From Climacteris rufus (lineage: Eukaryota; Chordata; Aves; Passeriformes; Climacteridae): DNA of 64,000 nt. The position numbers were made by a program, and so were the translations under genes. Below, in pieces: positions 11,750 through 22,549 of the stretch; within the stretch, counting starts at the first letter, position 1, and every line of letters starts with the position of its first letter. Below the pieces are notes generated by a model that saw only the letters and a program-made list of their open reading frames with translations, had not been told where the DNA came from and ran no database searches. The DNA is taken from contig VZRZ01008565.1 of NCBI GenBank assembly GCA_013398175.1, positions 420,761 to 484,760 of the forward strand, written 5' to 3'.

Positions 11750-12072
11750 CACTGCCCCAGCCCTGAACAGAGACCAGAGAAGGTGCAGAGTCTCCTCCCT
11801 GGGGATATTCCAGAACCATCCAGACACAAACCTGTGCCCTGTGCTCTGGGATGGCCCTGCTGGAGTGGGGAGCTGGGACCAGGTGGACCTGCTGTGGTCC
11901 CTTCCAACCTNCACTGCCCCAGCCCTGAACAGAGACCAGAGAAGGTGCAGAGTCTCCTCCCTGGGGATATTCCAGAACCATCCAGACACAACCCTGTGCC
12001 CTGTGCTCTGGGATGGCCCTGCTGGAGCGGGGAGCTGGGACCAGGTGGACCCGCTGTGGTCCCTTCCAACTT
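11750..12072. repeat. 161-bp direct duplication around one N
   Basis: 11750-11910 and 11912-12072 align end to end over 161 bp without indels and with four substitutions. They are separated only by the N at 11911. This is the pattern of two overlapping contig ends that were abutted instead of merged. Confidence 0.95.
11911..11911. other. assembly gap, single N
   Basis: One undetermined base, placed exactly between the two 161-bp copies described in the enclosing entry. Confidence 0.99.
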
Positions 12073-12100
12073 CACCCACTCTGGGATTCTGTGTGACTCT

Positions 12101-14395
12101 CCTTGGTGGGAGGTTGTTGTACCATAAGGCAACATTTTGCTGAGCAATTGCTGCCCCCAAACATTTTCACATCTCTGTGAAAAATTCAGAATGTTTGGGA
12201 TAAAAATTTCTTCCAAGTGAAAACCTATTCAAAAATATAGTGGGGAAAACGTGATTTCACCACAACTCTTACCCCACCACATTATGATGGATAGGGAGTG
12301 AGATTTTCCATACCTTACTCTGCTGCTCCATGTTTCTTTGTGGAGTTAAAGCCAGGTTTACCTAAAGCTATAGGGGCACATACTCTGCAATCACTTTGCA
12401 CACAGGAATAGATGTTTGCAAATGGAACGCTAATCATTCCAGCTTTCCCAGCCTGTCTCCTAGGAATACGTAATGTAATAAAGCAGACAAAAGTTCCTGT
12501 GAATAGGGGGACTTTATCAGAACTGCTCCTGGGGTGCTCATCACGGGCTCATCACGGAGCGACGTGACAGCAATGCCAGGCGGGAACGCTGCGCTGGGAA
12601 GGACGGCGCTGGCACCGGGGCCTGTCACATCCTGACAGGATTCCTGGGATATCTGCTGGCAGTGTGGTAATTAACTCGCCCCACCAGCGAGCACCAAGGG
12701 CTTGGTTTGCAGGGGGTGTGTGAGAACGGGGATTAATTTGGACTATCAGTTATTTATTTGCTTGGTGTGCCTGGGGTGCCCTCCTGCACGTGCCACACCA
12801 CTGGCAGTGGGGAATCCGGCTTGTAAAGCAGGAGTAGGCTTTGGGTTGTTGCTTTCAGAATTTTTTAGAGAGACATGAGTAAAGGCTTTGAAACATCCCA
12901 GTTTATCCCAGCTGAAATCCTGACCTTACATGGCAGTAAGGAAGACTATTTCTTATGGACACAGAAAGTTAAAGGTGTGGTGCAGGTCAGACTCCTCTCT
13001 CTTCCTCTTGGATTACATTAGTGTTCCTCCTTTGGAGTTATTCCCATGCAGAGTAGCTCAGAACACTTTTGCCACAGGGCAGGAGGAGCATCTTTCCTCA
13101 ACCACTGCATTTTGGAGCACGATTTTCTCCTCTTTGCTCCTTTGCATGTTCCTTGCTGCTCCAGCTGATGCCGAAGGAGGAGGGAGAGCCTGCTGCTGGG
13201 AAATGCCCTGCTCCATCTCCTGCCTGCCAAGCAGGGCTTTGCCAGGAAGGTGGATGTGTATCCTCTGCTCTCTCCCCTCCCAGCATGTGGGAGGCTCCTG
13301 GGTGAGCAGTTCAGCAGCAGCTCTTGTGCATGGCCCCGTTCCCAGTCTGAAATGGGTTCTGCCTGGTATCTATTCCCCCTCTTCCTCACAGAGTGGTAAC
13401 ACCTTGGTGGCAGAGCCAGCTTGGGAAATAATAGAGGATTTTGCACTTGGAGGCACGGGAAGGCGGGCCCTGGGGAGTGGTCCTCCCCAAGATACAGGAA
13501 TTATTGCAATTACCCAGCAATTGGAGGGAAAGCAAAATGGAGCAGCAGACTTTTCAGGCACACTTTTCCAGCATTAATATTTTTAATTAAGGTTGTTGGC
13601 AGTGAGTTATGACTTTGGCATAGCAGATGGCTGTGCCTGTCCCCACGGTGGGGGGACAAGATGCAGAGGTGCTGCTGCAGATGTTGCTCCTGTGCAACCC
13701 CTTCTTTCCTCCTGCTGAGGGGTCACTGCAGGGGCAATGCCATTCCTTTGCAGTTCAGGGACTAGTTAATGAATGCCAGGTAATTCCAAGAGAAATGAGG
13801 TCTCCTGATTGCTCCTCGGCTTTTTCTGTTACAGACAGGAGATGTGCTGAGGGTGCCAGAGGATCAAAGCCATTTCATTTTTTGAAAGCATCACATTGAT
13901 TTTAAAATCAATCTGGTTTAGATACTTCTGGAGACTCTTCCACCTACACCCCACCTTGGACATCTCGTAACACTTTTATGAGTTTAAGAACCTCTGATTA
14001 CCATTTCAGAATCTCTAATTATCAGACAGTAAGTGGTTTGCCCAAGGACACATGGAACGACAGCATTGGATCAAGGAGCCAAAGCCAGGCCCAGTAGGAC
14101 CATGTATCACCCTAAACCCTTAGGCCAAAAAGCTCTGCTGTGAGGGGTTTTTTTGGTGGCGGTGTAGGGGTTTGGGGTGTTTTCAGCAAAGGGCCAATAG
14201 CTTCAGATCTTCAGCTTCAAACTGTCATGGTTGGGTCATTCTGCCAAAAACTGAGACCCTGAGAGCAGACAGAGGTTGCCAGGAGGTTGTTGGCTGGTCC
14301 ATGACATTGCTCCACTTTCTGTGGGAAGGACAAACCTATGTGGTGGTTTGGCTTTGAGGGTGGGAAGGCAGCAGTAGACAAAAAAACAAGTTTAT
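12101..14395. other. unique-looking DNA; longest repeat-free ORFs are unconvincing
   Basis: No interspersed repeat. 12530-12630 is locally CpG-rich. A 215-codon open frame at 12930-13577 (plus) is among the longest outside repeats. It shows no domain I recognise, a composition typical of chance frames, and competing frames on the other strand. I do not call it a gene. Confidence 0.5.
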
Positions 14396-14396
14396 A

Positions 14397-14440
14397 TTGT
14401 CTATTCTATTCTATTCTATTCTATTCTATTCTATTCTATT
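14397..14440. repeat. (TTCTA)n pentanucleotide microsatellite
   Basis: Eight perfect CTATT units fill 14401-14440, followed by a degenerate CCATT. Confidence 0.97.
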
Positions 14441-14825
14441 CCATTTATCAGGAGTGTTCTGTTTTTGAAGAGTCTGCTGTTCCATGTCTGCATAACAAGG
14501 AAGGAAGGATTAGTGGGTGCATCCAAAATATCCCATGTAGGGTTTGCAGCGCAAGTCAGTGATCACAAGGTCAAGGTTAAACTTAAGGACAGTGGCTGAG
14601 TGACCTCAGTTGTCTGGAATGGGGCTAATAATGTGTGTCCTCCCACGCTGCCCTTTGCCTGGAATTGTTATCTAAAGGTTTCCTTTGCCCTTGGTTACAA
14701 GGGCTGGGCTGTTGCATGGACAGGGAAATGAGCCATGAGCAGGCTGGAGGCAAACCAGGAGAACTCCCTTCCTCAACACACTCCTTCAGCATTTTAAATA
14801 CGTGGATGCAGCCCTCAGCATCCTA

Positions 14826-14954
14826 AAAGTGTCCAAGGCCAGGTTGGACAGGGCTTGGAGCAACCTGGGATAGTGGAAGGTGTCCCCATGGCAGGGGGGT
14901 GGAATGAGATGGACTTTAAGGTCCCTTCCAACCCAGACCATTCCATGGTTCTAT
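14826..14954 (+). mobile_element. CR1 LINE 3' tail
   Basis: Plus-strand CR1 tail: AAGTGTCCAAGGCCAGGTTG, GGAAGGTGTCCCCATGGCAG, TTTAAGGTCCCTTCCAACCC, ending ACCATTCCATGGTTCTAT. Truncated just upstream of the ORF2 stop region. Confidence 0.92.
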
Positions 14955-15553
14955 TTACGTGAACCTACTTACCTGGGCCTTTCAAACCTCACTGCATTTA
15001 AGGCAGCATTTTCTAGAGCTCGAATAAAAGTCAGGTCCACACAATTATGCCACATTTCAATATTGGCATCTTTTCTTCCATTTTGGAAAAGCTTCACCTC
15101 CATCTCTGTCAAAACTGTCAGGAAAAGTTTGGTGTGGGCTTTCCAACACTCTGTGAGGTGTGATGGAAACTGGGCCACACAGCGATGGTGGAAACCCAGC
15201 ACCTTCAACTCACCCACAGCTCACGTGTCACAGCCACTGGATGCTGATATCATAAAGGAATAATATCCATCGTAATTCCGTAGGCAGCAGGCAGCTCAAC
15301 CCATCTCTACTATTTCACTTTCAACACAGATGCAATTTATCAGCGAACAGTGGTTGTTTATTAGGTTAATCCACAAGCTGTTTGTCAGGAACACACTCAG
15401 AGGGGTTTATTAACAGTATAAATTCCCTAAGATTTTTTATTTCCCCATGCCTGTAGCTGTAGGTGCTAATTTAGTAATTTAGACTTCACATATGACCTGT
15501 CCTCAGCCTTTTAAAGTAAAACTCAAATCTGATGGGAGATTTTTCTCTTTAAG
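14955..15553. other. unique-looking DNA between two CR1 tails
   Basis: No gene recognised. 15300-15480 is AT-rich with TTTATTAGGTTAAT and GGTTTATTAAC stretches; nothing more specific. Confidence 0.5.
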
Positions 15554-15677
15554 TGAAGGCCAGGTTGGACAGGGCTTGGAAAATCCTGGTCTAGTGAAGG
15601 TGTCCCTGCCCATGGCAGGGGGTGGAACTGGATGAGCTTTAAGGTGCCTTCCAACCCAAACCATTCTGGGATTCTAA
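15554..15677 (+). mobile_element. CR1 LINE 3' tail
   Basis: Plus-strand CR1 tail: GAAGGCCAGGTTGGACAGGG, GGTGTCCCTGCCCATGGCAG, CTTTAAGGTGCCTTCCAACC, ending in CATTCTGGGATTCTA. Same tail type as the copy at 14826. Confidence 0.92.
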
Positions 15678-16869
15678 AGCCAACCTGCAGGATTTGGGGA
15701 TCAGAAAACACATGGGGAGAGGGGAGAAGAGCGTGGCTCTTGTTCCTGTGCCTCTGGAGCCCGGGGCTGAGCCGCAGTGAGCAGCTCCCCAGAAGTAATT
15801 TCCAGGCGAAATTGCTGTAAAGAAAAAATTGACTTTTGACATAGGCTGATAAGCACTGATGTTTGTTTCCAAGAGCTTGTATTTTATGCAATTTAATACC
15901 TAACAATGACTGACAACAGTGGTGATGGTGAAAAACATTAAAAATGAGGAAACTGCAGTCATTTCCAGCTGCAAGCTTCGCTCCTGGTGGTTTTTTCCCT
16001 GTGATTTTCAGCATGAAATCTGGTTGTTTATGAACAACCAATGGTTGTTTATATGCCCTTGGTTTGGCAAGCTGAGGGTTGCATCCCCAAATACCAAATT
16101 TCCAGCTGAAGTAAACCCAAAGTCTCCATGAGGGCTGGAGTGAGTGTTGTCTCATCTTTAAAGGGGAAATATCTTGTCCTTCTCTGATTATCTTTACGAA
16201 CGAGGAAAATGAAATGAGGTTATGTCCTTCTAAGAGGCACCCCTGAACTGGGGTTCTCGCTGTTTGCAAGGAAGAAAAGCTCAGTTAAGCTCGATGTTTT
16301 CCCTCATCCATCATTCCTGGTGAGGTCGATTCTGTTAGGACAAATATAACAAGGAGCTGGAGGCTGGAGGCCAGAAAGGAGTGAGCAGCATCAGCCTCTG
16401 ATTCTTCTTTACTGGTGGTTAACGGGGTGTGGTCTAAAATAAATCACTCCAGGACACTCAGGACCTCTTTTCAGTGCCTTCAGCCTGGTGTAGCTTCTGC
16501 CCAGTCCCTGCTCCATGTTTTCCATGGCGTGAGTCCTGCTCACTCTTCCCATCTGTCCTGGGAATGCTGAGGTGGAATAGCATTCGATCCAAGCTCAGTG
16601 GGGACAGAGAACAGGAGAGTGGGCGTGGTTTGAGAGGACAGGGGTTGGAATGTCCTTGGAGTGAGTCATGTTCTGGATACAGCTTCCTCCAAACCTGCAA
16701 CTTGCCAGTGTTGGAAATGTGCTGTTCCAGGTGGGTGTTGGTCCATCAGAAGAGTGGAGGTACTGGGAGAAGGCACAGCCTGGATGTGGTGCCAGGGCTT
16801 GGAATGAAGGAATATCAAAATCCTCTGGCTTTTCTCCTCATTCTGAGAAAGACATTGACGGGATGGAGC
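15678..16869. other. unique-looking DNA, no gene recognised
   Basis: No repeat or exon identified. Open frames that enter from the right are the CR1 ORF2 remnant at 16870 extended by chance. Confidence 0.5.
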
Positions 16870-17282
16870 ATGTCCAGGGAACGCCACGGAGCTGGGAAGG
16901 GGCTGGAGCCCCAGGAGGGGCTGAGGGAGCTGGGGGGGCTCAGCCTGGAGCAAAGGAGGCTCAGGGGGCCCTGCTGGCTCTGCACAGCTCCTGCCAGGAG
17001 GGGCAGCCAGGGGGGTCGGGCTCTGCTGCCAGGGAACAGGGACAGGATAAGAGAAAACCGCCCCAGGCTGTGCCAGGGGATGTTCAGGTTGGATATTAGG
17101 GAAAATTTCTTCCCCAGAAAGGCTGTCCAGCTTTGTCACAGCTGCCCAGGGCCATGGTGGAGTCCCCATTCCTCGAGTGATTTAAAAGCCATGTGGAAGT
17201 GGCACTTGGGTACAGGGGTTGGAATGGTTGCATGCAGTGATCTCAACGGGATTTTCCAACCTTAACAATTCTGTGATTCTGA
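16870..17282 (+). mobile_element. CR1 LINE 3' end with ORF2 C-terminal remnant
   Basis: Plus-strand CR1 of about 410 bp. The open frame retains LEPQEGLRELGGLSLEQRRL, then FRLDIRENFFPRKAVQ, matching the ORF2 C-terminus. The 3' UTR passes through GGTGGAGTCCCCATTCC and a GGATTTTCCAACCTTAAC block, ending AATTCTGTGATTCTG. The protein remnant resembles the copy at 228-744 read on the opposite strand. Confidence 0.93.
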
Positions 17283-17313
17283 AGAAGTTTCCTTAGAGGT
17301 AGGACTTCACATT

Positions 17314-17374
17314 AAAGGTTGGACTGGATGATCTTGGAGGTCTTTTCCAACCTTACTGATTCCATGCTCCTATG
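17314..17374 (+). mobile_element. CR1 LINE tail, very short
   Basis: Plus-strand tail of about 60 bp: AAAGGTTGGACTGGATGATC, GGAGGTCTTTTCCAACC, TGATTCCATGCTCCTATGA. It follows the previous CR1 after about 30 bp and is a second, heavily truncated insertion or a duplicated tail. Confidence 0.8.
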
Positions 17375-17639
17375 AAAGTGTCTGGCTGAATGTGTCAGCC
17401 AGTGACTCCAATTCCTGTCTTTGCTTTGTTTCTGTGACATGCATTGTTGTGGCAGGTGTTGACTCAGTTGCTCAGTTTTTATGGACTATTGATCCACAGA
17501 TCCTGAGTCAAACTCTTTCGATATGTCAGAGCTGATGAATTCCAGTCTAGATCCAGCTATAATCCTGTAACCAGGGGCTTGGGGGTGGTTAGAAAGTACT
17601 GAAATGCTGTGAAGTGAGGTGGGCTCAGCAGAATGAGTC

Positions 17640-17840
17640 TGTTGACAGCCTGGAGCATGAATACTTCATGCTTCCTACTTCATATAGAGCCCCCTTTGTT
17701 TATTCCCATCTTTATTCATCATCATCATCGTTATTTATTAATTAACTTGTTTTGTCAAGCCAACAGTGTGAGCTCATGTCTGGGCTCGAGTGCATCTATA
17801 ATTAATTGCTAACTGTTGTGTTATGTTGTTGTGAGCAAAG
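17640..17840. promoter_or_regulatory. candidate conserved AT-rich regulatory block
   Basis: Sharply AT-rich island in GC-richer DNA, with homeodomain-type core sites TTAATTAAC (17738-17746) and ATAATTAATTGC (17798-17809) and a CATCATCATCATCG run. Composition and motif clustering resemble vertebrate conserved non-coding elements. This is a guess from motifs alone. Confidence 0.2.
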
Positions 17841-18040
17841 GAGTGAGGATCTGTGGAAATTCAGAGATTGTGTCCACAATCCAAGTGCTCCCTGAGCAGG
17901 AGGAAGAATTGGAGTCAAGTGTGTTGACCAGGTGCCTTTAAGGGATCCATGTTTGTACTACATCCTCAGAAATGACTGATCCTCTGTCCCCCTGTCAGAA
18001 ACCTCCCTGAACAGCTCCGAGTCTGCTCTAAATCAAATCA
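17841..18040. other. unique-looking DNA between two candidate blocks
   Basis: Nothing recognised; part of a 1.45-kb interval (17375-18825) with no CR1. Confidence 0.5.
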
Positions 18041-18420
18041 AGTTTTTCCTTTCAACAACAACTTCCTCCCCCCGCTCCGCTGACCTTCCAACAAGAGGCA
18101 GAGGGAAGAAGATATCATACATAAAACAAAGAGAGAGAAAACCACAAAGAGGCGAATTGAATTCCCCCGAAATGTCACCTTGCCAGTTGGGTTTTATTGT
18201 GTTGATAGCCAGGCAATTCCGCTGACAAATCCGTTATCGGCCGCGTGCGGCACAGCAGCGGGAATGTTCTGGGACGTCGGAAAGCCCTTCTGAAATAACG
18301 CAGCCCCAAGGAGCATGTGTTAGGGACCACGGATACAAATGCATTCCGAGCCTCCAGCACACTGGAGAACGCTGTACAGGAGGCGTAAATCAATCCTGTT
18401 TAAGCTGTGCAGTCCCCTGA
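18041..18420. promoter_or_regulatory. candidate regulatory block, CpG-containing
   Basis: Contains ACAAAG (18125-18130, TCF/SOX-like), ACCACAAAG (18141-18149, RUNX-like) and a locally CpG-rich stretch (18225-18290). No repeat is seen. Function is unproven; motif matches of this size occur often by chance. Confidence 0.18.
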
Positions 18421-18716
18421 AAAGTCTCGGCATTTGGATGCACGGCAGCAGAGGAAGCGGGAGCTCCTCTGGGCAAGGGACTCAGAGGCAGCGGCCTCCT
18501 GTTGCTGATAAGAGGAATTTATTCTACCCAGCACCGGGTGCCCTTCCCCCTGAGAAATTTCCATCATTAACCTGAGATCGGGGAGGGAAGGGGAAGGAGA
18601 AAACCCCTCAATCCTCCCTCACTTCCTAATTTTATTGCCCTCCTGTACCTTAAGCTTGTTCTTGATTTATACAGAAAGGTGCTTTCTTCCTGCAGGACAC
18701 GGACATGGCAGGAATA

Positions 18717-18754
18717 CCTGCTGGGAATGGTAATTCCTGCTGGGAATGGTAATT
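18717..18754. repeat. 19-bp perfect tandem duplication
   Basis: CCTGCTGGGAATGGTAATT occurs at 18717-18735 and again at 18736-18754 without a mismatch. Confidence 0.95.
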
Positions 18755-18825
18755 TGGGGGTTTGTCTCTGCCTTTTGCATCAAGGCAGCACGAGTGTTGT
18801 GTCATGGGCATCTTCTTCCACCTGC

Positions 18826-19085
18826 ACAGGACAAGAGGAAACAGCCTCAGGCTGTGCTAGAAGAGGTTCAGGTTGGACATCAGGAGGAATTTCTTCATGG
18901 AAAGAGTGGTCAGGCATTGGCAGGGGCTGCCCAGGGAGGTTTGGAGTCCCCATCCCTGGGGGTGTCCAAGGAAGGCTTGGATGTGGCACTCAGTGCTCTG
19001 GGCTGGGGACAAGGTGGGGATGGGGCACAGGCTGGACTCGATGATCTGGAGGTCTTTTCCAACTTCAAGGATTCTGGGACTCTGG
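18826..19085 (+). mobile_element. CR1 LINE 3' fragment
   Basis: Plus-strand CR1: ACAAGAGGAAACAGCCTCAG, GGTTGGACATCAGGAGGAAT, GGCAGGGGCTGCCCAGGGAG, GGACTCGATGATCTGGAGG, ending TTCTGGGACTCTG. Codons of the ORF2 end are still readable (DIRRNFFMERVVRHWQGLP). Confidence 0.93.
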
Positions 19086-19825
19086 GGTTTTCAGCGTGGG
19101 ATGGGAAGGTTTTTAACAGCTGGGAGAGTAGGTGGACACAGGTCAGTAGAGTTGGAGTCTGAGCAAGCCAGCATTTCCTAACTCAGCTTCAGGATTCACC
19201 TTCCTTTTTACCCTCTCCCACAATAATGGTTTATATGCTGGTCCTCCCCTTTTCCCATCCTTTCCAAGCTTTCTTCCATGCTTATACTTTCCAATGCCAG
19301 TACACAGAACATTCAGGACAGTTTCTCATCCTTTGTTTGAAGAAACTTAATTATACACAGAGCTGAGCCAGAGTTTATGCTCTAAGACCAAGAGAAAACC
19401 TTGATTTTCAGCAGTTTTATCCATTTTGCTTTGCTTCTTCTTAAGAGACTCTTTTCAAAAGCCAACATAAAAAAAATATGAATACAGGAGGTTTAATTAC
19501 ATTTTGTAAATGTACATTAAATAAATACCTGAGTTGAGCTGTGTCTGTGCTGTAAGGGGACAACAGGGGCCATGACCTTCTGCTTGTGGGGGATTCCCAG
19601 GAACCACACGGATTCATTTTATTTTTCAGGGAATTCCATATGTAGCTGCTTCACTGCAGTGTTTGTTCAACACTTTGGAGATTGATGGGCAAACCTGGAG
19701 CTGAAGCAAATGAGCTGTTTAGGAGTCAGGCCCATTCCCACTTGCTCCCAGGCTTCATTTAGTGCACATGCAACCCCAGAACTCCATATTGTTATGTTTG
19801 ATGTTTTCTTACAAGGCCAGAGTTA
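19086..19825. other. unique-looking DNA, AT-rich
   Basis: No gene or repeat recognised. 19440-19530 is A/T-rich with AAATGTACATTAAATAAATA. Confidence 0.5.
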
Positions 19826-20200
19826 GAATCAGAGAATCCCAGAATCCCAAAATGGTTTGGGTTGGAAGGGACATTGAAACTCATCTCATTCCACAGGCAA
19901 GGACACCTTCTACTATCCCAGGGTGCTCCAAGCCCCATCCAACCTGGCCTTGGACACTTCCAGGGATGGGGCAGCCACAGCTTCTCTGGGCACCCTGTGC
20001 CAGGGCCTCCCCACCCTCACAGGAAACAATTTCTTCCCAATATGCCATTTAACCCTCCCTCTGGCAGTATGCAGCCATTCCATGTGTCCTGTCACTCCAG
20101 GCCATTGTCCAAAGTCCCTCTCCAGCTCCTTGGAGCCCCTTCAGGCACCGGGAAGGGTTCTAAGGTCATCTCTCTCTTTTCCAGGCTCTCTCAGCCTTTG
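19826..20200 (-). mobile_element. CR1 LINE 3' end
   Basis: Minus-strand CR1 of about 375 bp: duplicated reversed octamer tail (AGAGAATCCCAGAATCCC), GGTTTGGGTTGGAAGGGAC, GCCACAGCTTCTCTGGGCAC, CCCTCCCTCTGGCAGT, then TTTTCCAGGCTCTCTCAGCC at the ORF2 side. Confidence 0.93.
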
Positions 20201-21526
20201 TACCTTAGAACACAGCATGAAAAATGAAAAGCAGTTGCCCAAACGCTCTCAATCCCTCCACAAAAGGCTCCATTCCTCCAGGGCTTTGGGGCAGGAGCAG
20301 GGGAGAATTCCACCCACACCCCTGGAATCAGCGGCAGAACAGCAGCACAGAGGATTTGCATGGAGCATCCAGCAGGCCCTGCACGTGGAGCTGTGAATGT
20401 GTTCATTTTTTAGCTTCAACAAGGTCATTCCCACTGCTAAGCATAATCCTGACACATTAGCAGGAGTGCTGTCCAATTCGTTCTCACTCCATTAAGCAGC
20501 ACGCTGGGAAGGTTTTCCTGCTCTCTCCGAGTTCTTTTCCCCCCATCACACACAGTGAGTCATCTCTCAGCAGCCCAGGTAGCCGTGAGCTGAACACATC
20601 TTGTCCTGCAGTGCTTGCACCTTGGTTCCTGAGGCTGGTGTAAAGCCTGGGGCTTGCAGAGGGACTCATTCTGGTGGGACTGGGAATCCCAGTGTGGTAA
20701 CTGGGCTGTAAACTGGACATCCCTTTCCCTGAAGGGAGGTGCACAGAGACATCCTGTGGCCCCTGCACCATGTGCTGGCTCAGGGATCTTCATCTGCTCT
20801 GCTTATTCAGCTTCAGAAAAGTCACTGACATTCCAAATGTCATCGTTGTCAACTTTTCGTCTTTCCAGAGGAAAGTGGCAGCTGATTTTTCCATTGCCTC
20901 CACCTCGGGTTTCCATCAAACTCTCTCCAAACCCCTGCTTGCATTTCAGACTTGCTTCCTGGGGAAAAAGCAGTGCTGGGTTTTTGACAGCAACCTTTCC
21001 ACTGGGTCGGAATGATCCTCTTTGGGTTTGTTCCGCTGGCCTGATTTTGTGACAAAGCCCAGGGAGAATCGCCCTGCTTGGATGGGTGTCAGTTCTGCAT
21101 GAGCTGGGCCAACTGGGGAGAGTGCAGGAGGAAATATTCCCTGTCAATTAGACTGGAGAAAGTGTCAGCAGGAGAGGAATGAAGCGGCCTCCTCTGAGAG
21201 CTGTCCCCTGGGGACGAGGTCCTTTCCTGTCCTTCCACTTGTCCAGTTGGAAGTCCTCGCAGTTGGGAGCACAGGCTGCTGTGTCAGGAGACAAATTCCC
21301 TGTTTTCTAGAGTTTCCTTCAGTGGCTGTCCCCACTTCAGACCTTTTCCTTATTTCCCTTATAGCTTTTAGACCAATAATCAGATCAGTAGCCAGGGATT
21401 GAGGAAAGTTCTGCTTTAGTTTGGGTTCTTCCTCCCACAGAGTTTGTGACTCTAAAGAAGTACCTGAAGACTGCTCTGTGTGTGTCTTCCCTCTGTCACT
21501 CCTTGTCATGCCTGGTTGGATCACAA
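20201..21526. other. unique-looking DNA, no gene recognised
   Basis: No repeat or exon identified. Open frames of up to about 130 codons lie on both strands over the same DNA (20654-21147), which argues against any of them being real. Confidence 0.5.
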
Positions 21527-21770
21527 TTCACAGAATCATGGAATAACATGTTGGGAAGGACCTCAAGAATCATCTGATTCTATTTCTCTTAGCAGGGTCT
21601 GCACAAGATGAGCCAGCGCCTTGTCCAGCCAACCTTAAAAGTGTCCCAAGTTGGGGAATCCACCACTTCCCTGGGGAGATTATTCCAATGGCTGATTGCT
21701 GTCATCATGAAAAATCTCCTCTTGTGTCCCAATGGTTTATGGGTTTAAGGTTTCCTCTGCTCCAGCTGCA
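21527..21770 (-). mobile_element. CR1 LINE 3' fragment, divergent type
   Basis: Minus-strand CR1 with a distinct, older-looking tail: TTCACAGAATCATGGAATAA, GGGAAGGACCTCAAGAATC, then TCCACCACTTCCCTGGGGAG, CATGAAAAATCTCCTCTTGT. Its relation to the other copies is clear only in the tail and the CACTTCCCTGGG/AAAAAT blocks. The right boundary is uncertain by about 50 bp. Confidence 0.75.
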
Positions 21771-22289
21771 GTTCTGAACTCCCCTTGGAGCCATGGCATA
21801 GGGAAGAGGGTTTGGAAAAATCTTGAAGCTGGAATTGTCATCTCACCTTGGTCTGCTGGGACCACGGTGGTGCTTGTCCTGTCCTGGTCAGAGCTGGCCC
21901 AGCCCAGACAACTCCCATGAGGTTCCCTCAGTGCCCCTGACTTGGTCCAAACCCCCAAGTTTAACTGAAGTCTCAGCAGAATAATGTGAGTCCATGGAAA
22001 TCAATGGAGAAGAGCTGAAAACAATTGATTGGAATCAAAACATGCTGCAATCAAATTTGGAGGGATTGAACTAATGGATCATAAGGTGGCTGGTGAATGG
22101 GGCTGATTGAATTGAGCTGAAAGGTCTTGTGTCTTCATTACAGCACCTGAAACCAGGACAAATGAGGAATTTTCTAACAATGTTTAGTGTCTTTTTTTTT
22201 ATTCTACTGATAACTGGATTGCAAAGCCAGCCCCTGGGAATTAACCCATATGTACAGTGTTGGGAGGGGGAAAAGATGGAATTTGGGTA
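21771..22289. other. unique-looking DNA between two CR1 copies
   Basis: No gene recognised. A T-run lies near 22192-22200. Confidence 0.5.
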
Positions 22290-22549
22290 GGACAAGGGGC
22301 AATGGTTTCACAGTGCCAGAGGGCAGGGTTAGGCGGGATATTGGGAAGGAATTGCTCCCTGTGAGGGTGGGGAGGCCCTGGCACAGGGTGCCCAGAGAAG
22401 CTGTGGCTGTCCCATCCCTGGAAGTGTCCAAGGTCAGGTTGGATGGAGCTTGGAGCAGCCTGGGACAGTGGGAAGTGTCCCTGCCATGGCAAGGGTGGGA
22501 TGGGATGAGCTTTAAGGTCTGTTTCCACCCAAGCCACTCTGGGTTTATA
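22290..22549 (+). mobile_element. CR1 LINE 3' end
   Basis: Plus-strand CR1: GACAAGGGGCAATGGTTTCA, GGATATTGGGAAGGAATTGC, GGCACAGGGTGCCCAGAGAA, GGTTGGATGGAGCTTGGAGC, TTTAAGGTCTGTTTCC, ending CACTCTGGGTTTATAG. The ORF2 end and 3' UTR are continuous. Confidence 0.93.

Larger units (their letters stand above)
11468..12100 (+). mobile_element. CR1 LINE 3' end, carrying an assembly duplication
   Basis: Plus-strand CR1 of a GC-rich type. The ORF2 remnant appears as CTGAGGGAGCTGGGGCTGCT, then the 3' UTR, then TGTGGTCCCTTCCAACTTC and a GGGATTCTGTGTGACTCT tail. The true element is probably about 470 bp. The listed span is inflated because 11750-11910 is repeated at 11912-12072 around a single N. Its closest relative in the window is 60570-60829. 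Confidence 0.88.

Noticed and set aside
11432..12216. Minus-strand frames of 193-242 codons with an internal repeat
   Set aside because: They read through the antisense of a CR1 and through the assembly duplication at the N; the protein repeat is an artefact.
12930..13577. 215-codon frame as a novel gene
   Set aside because: In 64 kb read in six frames at this composition, a frame of about this length is expected roughly once by chance (3 of 64 codons are stops). No domain, no exon structure, and a 142-codon frame opposes it.
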